Positions 28,390 to 37,751 of a stretch of 64,000 bases of DNA are shown here, piece by piece. A program made the translations under genes and the position numbers. A model generated the notes under the pieces. That model was not told where the DNA came from, made no database searches, and was given only the letters and a program-made list of their open reading frames with translations. The stretch's first letter is position 1. Each line of letters starts with the position of its first letter. This stretch comes from Oscillospiraceae bacterium (lineage in GTDB: Bacteria > Bacillota > Clostridia > Oscillospirales > Oscillospiraceae): contig CADBWQ010000002.1 in NCBI GenBank assembly GCA_902798545.1, positions 58,807-122,806 on the forward strand. Direction: 5' to 3'.

Positions 28390-31254
28390 ATGAGCAAAAA
28401 GTATGTCTATCTGTTTTCGGAAGGCAATGCGAACATGCGCGAGCTGCTCGGCGGAAAGGGTGCCAACCTTGCCGAGATGAGCAACATCGGTCTCCCCGTG
28501 CCCCAGGGCTTCACCATCACCACCGAGGCCTGCACCCAGTACTATGCCGACGGCCGTAAGATCAATGACGAGATCATGGCCGAGATCATGAAGAACGTCG
28601 AGACCATGGAACAGATCAACGGCAAGAAGTTCGGCGATCTTGAGAATCCTCTTCTGGTCTCCGTCCGTTCCGGCGCGCGTGCCTCCATGCCCGGCATGAT
28701 GGACACGATCCTGAACCTCGGTCTGAACGACGACGTCGTCGCCGCCATGATCAAGGGCAACCCGGATCCCAAGTTCGAGCGCTTTGTTTATGACTCCTAC
28801 CGCCGCTTTATCCAGATGTTCTCCGACGTCGTCATGGAAGTCGGCAAGAAGTACTTTGAACAGCTCATCGACGCCATGAAGGAAGCCAAGGGCGTGACCT
28901 ATGACGTCGAGCTGACCGCCGCCGACCTCAAGGAGCTGGCCGAACAGTTCAAGGCCGAGTATAAGAAGCAGATTGGCGAGGATTTCCCCTCCGACCCGAA
29001 GAAGCAGCTCTACGAAGCCATCCGTGCCGTGTTCCGCTCCTGGGACAACCCCCGCGCCAATGTCTATCGCCGTGACAACGACATCCCCTATTCCTGGGGC
29101 ACCGCCGTCAACGTCATGCCGATGGTCTTCGGTAACCTCAACGACAATTCCGGTACCGGCGTTGCCTTCACCCGCAACCCCGCCACCGGCGAGAAGAAGC
29201 TCTTTGGTGAGTTCCTCACCAACGCCCAGGGCGAGGATGTCGTCGCCGGCGTCCGCACCCCGATGCCCATCTCCGAGATGGCCGAGAAGTTCCCCGAGGC
29301 CTTTGACCAGTTCGTGAAGGTCTGCGGCATCCTCGAGGAGCACTACCGCGACATGCAGGACATGGAGTTCACCGTCGAGAACGGCAAGCTCTACATGCTC
29401 CAGTGCCGCAGCGGCAAGCGTACCGCCCAGGCCGCCCTGAAGATCGCCTGCGACCTCGTGGACGAGGGCATGATCGATGAAAAGCGCGCCGTCGCCATGA
29501 TCGAGCCGCGCACCCTGGACACCCTGCTGCACCCCCAGTTTGACGCCGACAAGCTCAAGGCCGCCACGCCCATCGGCCGCGGTCTCGGTGCGTCCCCCGG
29601 CGCCGCCTGTGGCCAGATCGTCTTCTCTGCCGAGGATGCCAAGGCCTGGCAGGCCCGCAAGCAGAAGGTCGTCCTGGTCCGCCTTGAGACCAGCCCCGAG
29701 GATATCGAGGGCATGAAGGCCGCCCAGGGCATCCTGACCGTCCGCGGCGGCATGACCAGCCACGCGGCCGTTGTGGCCCGCGGCATGGGCAAGTGCTGCG
29801 TCTCCGGCTGCGGCGAGATCAAGATGGACGAGGAGAACAAAAAGTTCGAGCTCGCCGGCAAGACCTATCACGAGGGTGACTGGATCTCCATCGACGGCTC
29901 CACCGGCTGCATCTATGACGGCGTCATCCCCACCGTGGATGCCACCATCGCCGGCGAATTCGGCCGCATCATGGGCTGGGCCGATCAGTACCGCCGTCTC
30001 CAGGTCCGCACCAATGCCGACACCCCCTACGACGCCGCCAAGGCCCGTGAGCTGGGTGCCCAGGGCATCGGCCTCACCCGTACCGAGCATATGTTCTTCA
30101 ACTCCGACCGCATCGGCGCCTTCCGCGAGATGATCTGCGCCGATACCAAGGAAGAGCGCGAAGCCGCTCTTGCCAAGCTCGAGCCGATGCAGCAGGAGGA
30201 CTTCGAGGGCATCTACGAGGCCATGCAAGGCTATCCTGTCACCATCCGCTTCCTGGATCCACCGCTGCATGAGTTCGTCCCCACCGAGGACGAGGACATC
30301 GCCACTCTGGCCGCCGTGACCAACAAGACCGTTGACCAGATCAAGAATGTCATCTCCAACCTGCACGAGTTCAACCCCATGATGGGTCACCGCGGCTGCC
30401 GTCTGGCCGTCACCTATCCCGAGATCGCCGAGATGCAGACCCGTGCCGTCATCAAGGCCGCCCTGGCCGTCTCCGCCCGTCATCCCGACTGGAACCTGGT
30501 CCCCGAGATCATGATCCCCCTGGTGGGCGAGGTCAAGGAGCTCAAGTTCGTCAAGGACGTCGTCGTCAAGGCCGCCGATGAGCTGATCGCCGCCTCCGGC
30601 GCCGATCTGAAGTACATGGTCGGCACCATGATCGAGATTCCGCGTGCCGCCCTGACCGCGGACGAGATCGCCAAGGAAGCCCAGTTCTTCTCCTTCGGCA
30701 CCAACGACCTGACCCAGATGACCTTCGGCTTCAGCCGTGACGACGCCGGCAAGTTCCTCGGCGCCTACTATGACCACAAGATCTATGAGAGCGATCCCTT
30801 CGCCCGCGTGGACCAGATCGGTGTCGGCCGCCTCGTGAAGATGGCCGTCGAGCTCGGCCGCTCCACCCGCCCGGACCTGCACCTCGGTGTCTGCGGCGAG
30901 CACGGTGGTGACCCCAGCTCCGTCGAGTTCTTCCACCAGGTCGGTCTGGACTATGTCTCCTGCAGCCCGTTCCGCGTGCCCATCGCCCGCCTCGCCGCCG
31001 CCCAGGCCGCCATTAAGGACCTGGAGAAGCAGGAAGAGGAGAAGACCGAGGCCAGCGCCGAAGAGGCCGCCAAGGCCGAGCTGAACGAGAAGATCGAGGC
31101 TGCCCGCGCCGCCCTGAAGGACGCCGCTGAGAAGTTCTCCGCCGTCGCCGCCGACAAGACCGACGATCTTAAGGGCTTCGCTTCCGTCGCCTTCAAGAGC
31201 CTGAAGGCCGGCCTGGAAGAGGCGAAGAAGACCTTCGACCAGGAGAAGAAGTAA
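28390..31254 (+). CDS. ppdK: Pyruvate, phosphate dikinase with C-terminal extension
   Basis: ATG 28390 (MSKKYVYLFSEGNANM) is favoured, nine bases after GGAAAGG; ATG 28384 is possible. The protein has the nucleotide-binding domain (GGKGANLAEMSNIGLPVPQG), the swivelling phospho-His domain (GGMTSHAAVVARGMGKCC) and the PEP/pyruvate barrel (FSFGTNDLTQMTFGFSRDD, GVCGEHGGDPSSVEFF with the catalytic Cys). PPDK interconverts pyruvate + ATP + Pi with PEP + AMP + PPi and is a main glycolytic enzyme in many anaerobic Clostridia. Normal PPDK ends soon after ASCSPFRVPIARLAAAQA-like sequence. Here about 80 more residues of charged Ala/Lys/Glu helix follow, ending KKTFDQEKK. High codon bias suggests strong expression. 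Confidence 0.96.
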   Translation: MSKKYVYLFSEGNANMRELLGGKGANLAEMSNIGLPVPQGFTITTEACTQYYADGRKINDEIMAEIMKNVETMEQINGKKFGDLENPLLVSVRSGARASMPGMMDTILNLGLNDDVVAAMIKGNPDPKFERFVYDSYRRFIQMFSDVVMEVGKKYFEQLIDAMKEAKGVTYDVELTAADLKELAEQFKAEYKKQIGEDFPSDPKKQLYEAIRAVFRSWDNPRANVYRRDNDIPYSWGTAVNVMPMVFGNLNDNSGTGVAFTRNPATGEKKLFGEFLTNAQGEDVVAGVRTPMPISEMAEKFPEAFDQFVKVCGILEEHYRDMQDMEFTVENGKLYMLQCRSGKRTAQAALKIACDLVDEGMIDEKRAVAMIEPRTLDTLLHPQFDADKLKAATPIGRGLGASPGAACGQIVFSAEDAKAWQARKQKVVLVRLETSPEDIEGMKAAQGILTVRGGMTSHAAVVARGMGKCCVSGCGEIKMDEENKKFELAGKTYHEGDWISIDGSTGCIYDGVIPTVDATIAGEFGRIMGWADQYRRLQVRTNADTPYDAAKARELGAQGIGLTRTEHMFFNSDRIGAFREMICADTKEEREAALAKLEPMQQEDFEGIYEAMQGYPVTIRFLDPPLHEFVPTEDEDIATLAAVTNKTVDQIKNVISNLHEFNPMMGHRGCRLAVTYPEIAEMQTRAVIKAALAVSARHPDWNLVPEIMIPLVGEVKELKFVKDVVVKAADELIAASGADLKYMVGTMIEIPRAALTADEIAKEAQFFSFGTNDLTQMTFGFSRDDAGKFLGAYYDHKIYESDPFARVDQIGVGRLVKMAVELGRSTRPDLHLGVCGEHGGDPSSVEFFHQVGLDYVSCSPFRVPIARLAAAQAAIKDLEKQEEEKTEASAEEAAKAELNEKIEAARAALKDAAEKFSAVAADKTDDLKGFASVAFKSLKAGLEEAKKTFDQEKK

Positions 31255-31275
31255 TCCTTTCCAAAAATAACCCTG

Positions 31276-31311
31276 AAAGCAACCTGTTAATTTTCCTTAA
31301 CAGGTTGCTTT
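31276..31311 (+). terminator. Intrinsic terminator after ppdK
   Basis: A perfect 15-bp stem (AAAGCAACCTGTTAA, 31276-31290, with its complement 31297-31311) and a six-base loop lie 21 bases after the ppdK stop, followed by T-rich sequence. Confidence 0.9.
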
Positions 31312-31383
31312 CTTGCCGTTTTTCCTGTAAAATAAAACAGATAGAATTTTTGAACTTTTCAGCGTCAGATTGGCGATTTTCGA

Positions 31384-31412
31384 TTGACGCCGGGAAGATA
31401 TACTATTATAAT
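31384..31412 (+). promoter_or_regulatory. Promoter of the polysaccharide locus
   Basis: TTGACG (31384-31389) and TATAAT (31407-31412) with a 17-base spacer precede the sugar-phosphate transferase gene by about 70 bases. Confidence 0.75.
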
Positions 31413-31463
31413 AAAAATGTTGCGCTGTGCCTGGCAATGCCCCTGGGGGGAGACACGGCCCGT

Positions 31464-31487
31464 ATGAAGGAAGTAGATTTCTTTTGA
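31464..31487 (+). CDS. Possible 7-residue leader peptide MKEVDFF
   Basis: ATG AAG GAA GTA GAT TTC TTT TGA spans 31464-31487 and its stop overlaps the TTG start of the next gene (31484-31486). The layout suggests translational coupling, in which ribosomes ending the leader re-start at TTG. A GGGGGGAG stretch lies upstream but a little far from the ATG. Such a short frame can occur by chance. Confidence 0.3.
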   Translation: MKEVDFF

Positions 31488-32974
31488 ATCACCTGAAGGG
31501 AAAAGAAGAGAACCGGAAACAGCTCAGTCTGATGTGCCTCAAACTGGTGCATCTCGGGCTGACGCTTGCCATGTTCTATGTCGCCTGGCTGTATTTCCAT
31601 TACGGCCGGCTCTCCGGCATGAACAAGTATGGCTTCCGCTATAACTATTATGTTCTCGCCGGATATGCCGTCTGCGTGGCCTTCTTCAACCGGACGTATA
31701 ACTCCTATCTCCTGGGGTATTCGCGAATCCGGAGTCTGGTCTTCGCCCAGTTCCTGGCCCAGCTCTTCAGTTCCGGTATCATGTGGTTTATTGTGTGCCT
31801 CGCCTGGAAGCACTGGGACGACCCGCTGGTCTTCTTCATCCTCCTGATCCTGCAGCTGATTCTGGATGCCGTCTGGTCTTATTTCGCCAATGGGTACTAT
31901 TTTAAGCTCTACCCCCCGAAGAAGACCATTCTCATCTATCGCAATGAACTGGACAAGAAGCGCTTCGGCAGCATCCAGGGCAAGCCGACCGAGCGGCTTT
32001 ATAAGGTCGTGGAAGAATTCCAGTACGACGGCTACAGCTTCAAGGCCATCCGGGACCGCCTGGAGGGCTACGAGGCAGTCTTCGTGGCGGGGGTCCATTC
32101 CCGCTGCCGCAACGGCATCGCCAAGTACTGCAAGGAAGAGGGGATCGCCGGTTTCTTCCTCCCGCACATCGGTGATGTTATCATGCAGGAGGCGCGGCAT
32201 ATCCAGTCCTTTGACGCCCCGGTCCTTTTTGTTACCCGGTCCCAGCTCAACCCGGAATACGCCATCCTCAAGCGCGTCTTTGACATCGCGTCCTCGGGCG
32301 TGGCGCTGATTCTTCTCTCTCCGATCATGCTCATCACCGCCGCCGCGATCCATTTCTATGACGGCGGCCCCGCAATCTATAAGCAGGTGCGCCTTACCAA
32401 GGACGGCAGAGAGTTCCAGATTTATAAGTTCCGCTCCATGCGGGTCGATGCCGAGAAAGACGGCGTCGCCCGTCTCTCCACCGGCGACAATGACGACCGC
32501 ATCACGCCAATCGGAAAGATTGTACGCAAGTGTCGATTTGATGAACTTCCGCAACTTTGGAATATATTTAAGGGGGACATGAGCGTTGTCGGCCCCCGTC
32601 CGGAACGCCCGGAGATCGCCCGGCAGTATTATGAATTTCTTCCGGATTTCAAACTCCGCCTGCAGGTGAAAGCCGGTCTCACCGGCTATGCCCAGGTCTA
32701 TGGCAAGTATAATACGGACCCTTATGAGAAGCTGGAGTTTGATCTGCTGTATATCAATGACATGAGCCCCTTGACCGATATCAATCTGATCTTCGCCACC
32801 TTCGGGATCTTATTCTCCAAAGACAGCACTGAGGGCTTTGAAGGCGAAGGCGGCGTCACAGGCGTAGCAACATACAGGAAGGAAACCATTACCCAGGCCA
32901 CCGGGATCGATTATGACGATGAAAAACTGCGTGAAGAGAGCGCAGAAGAAGTAAGGCGGCAGTGGGAAGACTGA
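31484..32974 (+). CDS. Polyprenyl glycosylphosphotransferase (initiating sugar transferase)
   Basis: Translation probably starts at TTG 31484 (MNHLKGKEENRKQLSL), giving 496 residues; no better ATG precedes the first helix. Four N-terminal transmembrane helices and a CoA-binding-like cytosolic region are followed by a fifth hydrophobic segment (SSGVALILLSPIMLITAAAI). The catalytic bacterial sugar transferase domain follows: YKQVRLTKDGREFQIYKFRS, KCRFDELPQLWNIFKGDMSV, GPRPERPE. These enzymes load the first sugar-1-phosphate onto undecaprenyl phosphate. It opens the surface-polysaccharide locus. The GC-rich composition up to here drops just downstream. Confidence 0.9.
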   Translation: MNHLKGKEENRKQLSLMCLKLVHLGLTLAMFYVAWLYFHYGRLSGMNKYGFRYNYYVLAGYAVCVAFFNRTYNSYLLGYSRIRSLVFAQFLAQLFSSGIMWFIVCLAWKHWDDPLVFFILLILQLILDAVWSYFANGYYFKLYPPKKTILIYRNELDKKRFGSIQGKPTERLYKVVEEFQYDGYSFKAIRDRLEGYEAVFVAGVHSRCRNGIAKYCKEEGIAGFFLPHIGDVIMQEARHIQSFDAPVLFVTRSQLNPEYAILKRVFDIASSGVALILLSPIMLITAAAIHFYDGGPAIYKQVRLTKDGREFQIYKFRSMRVDAEKDGVARLSTGDNDDRITPIGKIVRKCRFDELPQLWNIFKGDMSVVGPRPERPEIARQYYEFLPDFKLRLQVKAGLTGYAQVYGKYNTDPYEKLEFDLLYINDMSPLTDINLIFATFGILFSKDSTEGFEGEGGVTGVATYRKETITQATGIDYDDEKLREESAEEVRRQWED

Positions 32975-33100
32975 CAATAGACAGGACGATATCGCTCCGG
33001 AGGGCTGTTTTGTTCTCCAGAGCATTTCGTGTTGTTTGAGGGGAAATTTGTCCCCCTACAAATGTAACTAAACGTAATGATTGTTTAAGGATGTGGACCA

Positions 33101-34288
33101 ATGGGAGAACAGAAAAAAGCGGTAGTAGTCGGTGGAAGCAACGGTATCGGACTGGCTATCAGCAAGAGGCTCTGCGAACGAGGGTATTTCTTGGAGATAT
33201 GCAGCAGAACAGAACCGGATCACAATGTACTTGATGGCAAGTATTATCACCATAATTACTGTGATCTTCTAGATTTTGATGAGGAGCTGTTTTATTCGTT
33301 AGCGGCAGATCAGAATGTAGAGCTGCTTATGGTGACGGCTGGTATCGGTCGTGTGGCTGACTTCCAGTTCCATCACACAGCAGAAATCGAAAAGATGCTG
33401 ACAGTGGATACGGTTTCTACGATCAAAATCTTCCGTATTTTCTATGATCGCATCCTTAACGATAACTGCTTCTACGCCGGTGTAATGGGAAGCATTTCTG
33501 GATGGATGTCCACACCGAGCGCGGCTGTGTATGCGGCTGCTAAGGCAGGCGTGGTCCGTTTTGTAGAGTCCGTGAATATCGAGCTTGAGGCATATGGCTC
33601 AAAGAACCGGATTCTCGATGTTAGTCCGGCAAGTTTTAAAGGTTCGAAGTTCTACGGCGGGAAGAATGATTTGAGCATAACCGGCCCGCTGGCAGAGCAA
33701 ATCCTAGAACACTTATTCAGCCGTGATACTCGCTTCATTCCGCAGTATGAAGAAACATTTAAAGCGGTTCTGGAGCGGTACGCAGCAGATCCTCATGAGT
33801 ATGGCCTTCATAGTTATGAGTACAAAAAAGAATCTGGCCGCCTGGATAACAACAAACGTGTGAAGATTGGTTATTTGTCGGGCACATTTGATTTGTTCCA
33901 TGTTGGCCATCTTAATCTGCTCCGACGCGCTAAACAGCAGTGCGACTACTTAATTGTCGGTGTCCATGGTTCCGGTGCCTGGAAAGGTAAAGAAACCTTC
34001 ATTCCGTTCGAGGAGCGGAAAGCTATTGTCGGCGCATGTAAGTATGTTGACAAGGTTGTGGATTCCTGCACAGAGGATTCAGATGCATGGGACCTGTGGC
34101 ATTACGACAAGCTGTTTGTTGGTTCAGATTATAAGGGAACACCAAGGTTTCAGCGGTATGAGGAGTACTTTGCCGATAAGGGCGTAGAGATTGTTTACTT
34201 CCCTTATACGCAGAGCACGAGCAGCACGCAGATCCGGAAGACTGTCATGCTCAAGACTAAAGATATCAAGATTGATGAGGAAGGCTAA
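33101..34288 (+). CDS. SDR dehydrogenase-cytidylyltransferase fusion
   Basis: The 395-residue protein joins two enzymes. Residues about 1-235 are a short-chain dehydrogenase (VVVGGSNGIGLAIS cofactor loop; catalytic Tyr144 and Lys148 in VYAAAKAG). Residues about 255-390 are a TagD-like glycerol-3-phosphate cytidylyltransferase-type domain: YLSGTFDLFHVGHLNLLRRA with HVGH at 267-270, and the ending TQSTSSTQIRK. Fused reductase-cytidylyltransferases that make CDP-ribitol are known, but they use an IspD-type cytidylyltransferase; here it is TagD-type. The likely job is to reduce a sugar or ketose phosphate and activate it as a CDP-polyol. Two CDP-glycerol-type transferases follow, which would use it. 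The exact polyol is unknown. Confidence 0.85.
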   Translation: MGEQKKAVVVGGSNGIGLAISKRLCERGYFLEICSRTEPDHNVLDGKYYHHNYCDLLDFDEELFYSLAADQNVELLMVTAGIGRVADFQFHHTAEIEKMLTVDTVSTIKIFRIFYDRILNDNCFYAGVMGSISGWMSTPSAAVYAAAKAGVVRFVESVNIELEAYGSKNRILDVSPASFKGSKFYGGKNDLSITGPLAEQILEHLFSRDTRFIPQYEETFKAVLERYAADPHEYGLHSYEYKKESGRLDNNKRVKIGYLSGTFDLFHVGHLNLLRRAKQQCDYLIVGVHGSGAWKGKETFIPFEERKAIVGACKYVDKVVDSCTEDSDAWDLWHYDKLFVGSDYKGTPRFQRYEEYFADKGVEIVYFPYTQSTSSTQIRKTVMLKTKDIKIDEEG

Positions 34289-34291
34289 TCG

Positions 34292-35440
34292 ATGCGCCAG
34301 AGGCTGATTTACATACTCAAACACAACGCATTTATTCAGAAAATGTACCGCGTCATTATGAGCTTTGTGTTCAAGGTTTTGGGCACATTTCTTCCGACAG
34401 ATGATAAGCTTGTGATTTTTGTTTCCTTTATGGGTATGGGATTCAATGACAGCCCCAAAGCGATTTATGACTACATGCAGAGCCACTCTGAGTACAAAGG
34501 ATATCGTTGTGTGTGGGCTTTCGAGCATCCAGAGAAATATCCTGAGCTTGAAACAGTAAAGATCGACTCTTTTGCATACTTCAAGACTGCGCTGAAAGCC
34601 AAATACTGGATCACAAACACGAATATTGAGCGTGGCCTAAAGTTTAAAAAGCGTTCTCAGGTCTATCTGAACACATGGCATGGTATTGCTCTCAAGCATA
34701 TCGGAAATGACTGCCCTGGTCGTAAGGACTATAACTTCGATACGGTTGATCACCTGGTCGTCTCCGGTGACCATGACGAAAAGGTATGGAAGAGCGCATT
34801 TAACGCGGATGAGAGGACCTATCTCCGCTGCGGTATGCCAAGGAACGAAGAACTGTGGCTGGCGACAGAGGATCGTAAGAAGGATCTGCGGGAAAAGCTG
34901 GGATTGCCGAAGGACAAGAAGGTCATCCTCTATGCTCCTACATGGCGCGAGAGCACTGACGGCGGCAAGAGCTACGAGATCAAGCCGCCGATACATTTCG
35001 ATGTGTGGAAGAAACAGCTGGGCGATGAGTTTGTAGTGCTCTTCCGGGCTCATCATCAGACCACAAAGGTTCTCGGTGTTCAATACGATGAATTTGTCAG
35101 AGACGCTTCCGATTACCCGGCAGTAAATGATCTGATGATTGCGTCGGACATGCTTATCACTGACTACAGCGCTATAGCGTTTGATTACGCTGTCCTTTGC
35201 AAACCGATGTTCATTTATGCTTACGATTACGATAGTTATCTAGCTGAGCGTGGAACCTATTTCGACATAGATGATAGGTATCCGAACAAGAGCTGCAAGA
35301 CAGAGGACGAACTGCTGACACGGATTAAGGGTATAGACTACGTTGTCGAGTGTGCAAATACGAGGCGATTCCGCGATGAGTTTATTCAATACGGAATCGG
35401 TGCTACCGAAGCATGCGTGAAGGCTGAGTTTGGGAAATGA
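34292..35440 (+). CDS. CDP-glycerol glycerophosphotransferase family protein (1)
   Basis: The 382-residue protein matches the TagF/TarF/TarB superfamily: KYWITNTNIERGLKFKKRSQ, LNTWHGIALKHIG with the catalytic-type His, KVILYAPTWRES, and MLITDYSAIAFDYAVLCKPM. Such GT-B enzymes move a phospho-polyol from a CDP donor onto a growing chain or a sugar. The gene lies three bases after the SDR-cytidylyltransferase, its probable donor source. It is paralogous to the enzyme at 36564. Whether it primes, polymerises or decorates cannot be told. Confidence 0.88.
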   Translation: MRQRLIYILKHNAFIQKMYRVIMSFVFKVLGTFLPTDDKLVIFVSFMGMGFNDSPKAIYDYMQSHSEYKGYRCVWAFEHPEKYPELETVKIDSFAYFKTALKAKYWITNTNIERGLKFKKRSQVYLNTWHGIALKHIGNDCPGRKDYNFDTVDHLVVSGDHDEKVWKSAFNADERTYLRCGMPRNEELWLATEDRKKDLREKLGLPKDKKVILYAPTWRESTDGGKSYEIKPPIHFDVWKKQLGDEFVVLFRAHHQTTKVLGVQYDEFVRDASDYPAVNDLMIASDMLITDYSAIAFDYAVLCKPMFIYAYDYDSYLAERGTYFDIDDRYPNKSCKTEDELLTRIKGIDYVVECANTRRFRDEFIQYGIGATEACVKAEFGK

Positions 35441-35452
35441 GGATGGAATCCT

Positions 35453-36553
35453 ATGAATGTTTTAATGGTGACAAATAAGGTGAAAACTTACGCGCTTGGC
35501 TTTCAGAATGTCATTGGTCCTTTGTCAGAACTTGGGCATTCTGTTGTCTGGGCAGCTGATTTCTCACAGTTTGTTGCCGATAAGAGTGTAATTCCTTGCC
35601 AAATCGAACAGATTAGTGTAAACACAAATCCTCTGAATCCGGGAAACCGGAAAGCCTATAAACAGTTATTGGATATTATTGAAAAACACAAGATAGAGGC
35701 CGTGGTTTGCAGTACACCCATAGGTGGAGCTTTGGCTCGTCTTGCAGCTAAGAAAAAGCACGTTTCACCGGTGGTGTATGAAGCTCACGGCTTTTTGTTT
35801 TTCAAAGGGGCTCCGCTGATTAACCGCACCGTTTACAAGTGGGAGGAAGATATCCTTGCTCATTATACTGATGTGCTAATCACAATCACCGAAGAAGACT
35901 ATCAGGCTGCACAGAAGCTGAAGCTGAGAAGTGGTCGGGAGCCTTACCTCGTTCACGGTGCTGGGGTGAAAGTCGGCGTTACGGTCGATATCGACAGAGC
36001 TGAGAAGCGTAGAAGCATTGGTGTACCAGAGGATGCCTTCGTAATCGTCTCCGCCGGTGAACTTAACAAGAATAAAAACACCGAAGTAATTGTGCGGGCT
36101 CTAAAGACTGTTGACGGCGCACACTACGTTGCATGTGGTGTGGGTCCGGAAGAGGAGAACCTGAGGAAACTTGCTGAAGAGCTTGGCGTATCCGATCGGT
36201 TCCATCTGATGGGCTACCGAACTGATATGCCTGAGATCATGGCGTGCGCAAATGTGTTCACCATGATGTCTTTCCGTGAGGGTATGCCCCGCGCCATTCT
36301 TGAGGCAATGGATCTAGGGCTTCCGTGCGTTGGGTCGGATACGAGAGGCATCAGGGATCTAATTGATAAAGACGGAGGTTATATCTGCAAGCCCACGGAT
36401 GTCGCGGCATTTGCCGAGGCGTTTGTGAAAATCAGAGATAATCCCAAAGCGCGGGAGAACATGGGCAAACACAACAGAGAGAAGGCCAAAGGATACTCTG
36501 CTGATATCGTTCGCAAAGAGTTACTGGATATTTATTCTGAAGTGCTGAAATAG
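35453..36553 (+). CDS. Glycosyltransferase family 4
   Basis: The 366-residue GT-B protein has the N-terminal Rossmann half (VLMVTNKVKTYALGF, VVYEAHGFLFFKGAP) and the GT4 donor half (IVSAGELNKNKNTEVIVRAL, FHLMGYRTDMPEIMACANVF, SFREGMPRAILEAMDLGLP with the EX7E motif). The layout recalls CapM/EpsD-type enzymes. It lies between the two CDP-polyol transferases, 12 bases after the first. The sugar is unknown. Confidence 0.9.
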   Translation: MNVLMVTNKVKTYALGFQNVIGPLSELGHSVVWAADFSQFVADKSVIPCQIEQISVNTNPLNPGNRKAYKQLLDIIEKHKIEAVVCSTPIGGALARLAAKKKHVSPVVYEAHGFLFFKGAPLINRTVYKWEEDILAHYTDVLITITEEDYQAAQKLKLRSGREPYLVHGAGVKVGVTVDIDRAEKRRSIGVPEDAFVIVSAGELNKNKNTEVIVRALKTVDGAHYVACGVGPEEENLRKLAEELGVSDRFHLMGYRTDMPEIMACANVFTMMSFREGMPRAILEAMDLGLPCVGSDTRGIRDLIDKDGGYICKPTDVAAFAEAFVKIRDNPKARENMGKHNREKAKGYSADIVRKELLDIYSEVLK

Positions 36554-36563
36554 GTGGCCGGAT

Positions 36564-37751
36564 ATGGGTATAAAAGACGAACTGATGAAGATCGTAAAGA
36601 CTTCTTCAAGCATCAAGAAAGTTTACAACATGGTCGGCAGCGGACTGCTGAAGTTCGTAGGATTGTTCATCTCCCAGGATGAAAAGCTGATTCTGATCAA
36701 CAGCTTTGGTGGGAAGAAGTATGACGACAGCCCAAAGGCAATCTATGAGTATCTGAAACAGGACGAGCGATTCAAGGATTATAAGGTCGTCTGGGCTTTC
36801 CACGAGCCAGAGAAGTTTGATGTTCCCGGTGCAACGGTCATAAAAACGGATAACTTGAAATACTTCATCACCGCCATGAAAGCTCGTGTGTGGATCACAA
36901 ATTCCGGCATAGAGCGCGGTCTCTCTTTTGAGAAAAAGGGAACCATCTATATCAACACCTGGCACGGTACGCCCATCAAGTACATGGGTTCGGATGAGTA
37001 TAAAATCGATCCCTCACAGATGCCGGTTTGTAAGTATGACAGGCAGAATGCACAGAGTAAGTTTGAAGCTGATGTCTTTTCCCGTGTTTTCAACATCCCT
37101 TACGAGAGAATGCTGGTTTGTGGGTATCCACGCAATGACATTCTCATAAGTAATGACAGGGAAACCCAGAACAAGTACAAGGAAAAGCTGGGGCTTCCTC
37201 TTGACAAAAAAGTAATTTTGTATGCCCCTACGTTCCGTGAGTATGAACGTGACTCTGCCCGAAACTGCGTTTTGAGACCACCGATCGACTTTGAGAAGTG
37301 GAAAAAGGTACTCGGAGACGATTATGTCGTTTTGATGCGCTGCCATTATGAAGTGGCGAAGCTGCTTAATGTAGGTATTGATGGTGAGTTTGTGAGGGAT
37401 TTTTCAGATTACCCTACGCTAAATCATCTGATGCTTGCATCGGATATGCTGATTTCAGATTATTCCAGCATTGTATTTGATTACGCCATCCTTGACAGGC
37501 CGATTATCGTTTACACCTACGACTTTGAGACCTACAAGGAAAAACGCGGAATGTATCTCGATGTCAGGGAGGAACTGATTGGTGGATCGGTATCAGAGGA
37601 TGAGCTGCTTGGCATTATTAAAAATCTCGATAAACAGGAAGCTCTGAAGAAAGTCAGGGAATTCCGTGGCAAGTATGTGACTGCATATGGTCACGCGACG
37701 GAAGGCACCGTGGATGCCCTGTGGGAGCTGATCCAGAGGAGTAAGAGATGA
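36564..37751 (+). CDS. CDP-glycerol glycerophosphotransferase family protein (2)
   Basis: The 395-residue protein is a clear paralogue of the gene at 34292 (VWITNSGIERGLSFEKKG, INTWHGTPIKYMG, KVILYAPTFREYERD, DMLISDYSSIVFDYAILDRP). It may act at a different step, for example primase versus polymerase. It overlaps the next gene by four bases (ATGA). Confidence 0.88.
   Translation: MGIKDELMKIVKTSSSIKKVYNMVGSGLLKFVGLFISQDEKLILINSFGGKKYDDSPKAIYEYLKQDERFKDYKVVWAFHEPEKFDVPGATVIKTDNLKYFITAMKARVWITNSGIERGLSFEKKGTIYINTWHGTPIKYMGSDEYKIDPSQMPVCKYDRQNAQSKFEADVFSRVFNIPYERMLVCGYPRNDILISNDRETQNKYKEKLGLPLDKKVILYAPTFREYERDSARNCVLRPPIDFEKWKKVLGDDYVVLMRCHYEVAKLLNVGIDGEFVRDFSDYPTLNHLMLASDMLISDYSSIVFDYAILDRPIIVYTYDFETYKEKRGMYLDVREELIGGSVSEDELLGIIKNLDKQEALKKVREFRGKYVTAYGHATEGTVDALWELIQRSKR

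Noticed and set aside
28348-30936. An 862-codon open frame on the minus strand opposite ppdK.
   Set aside because: Same cause: codon bias of a highly expressed GC-rich gene. The translation is repetitive and matches no family.
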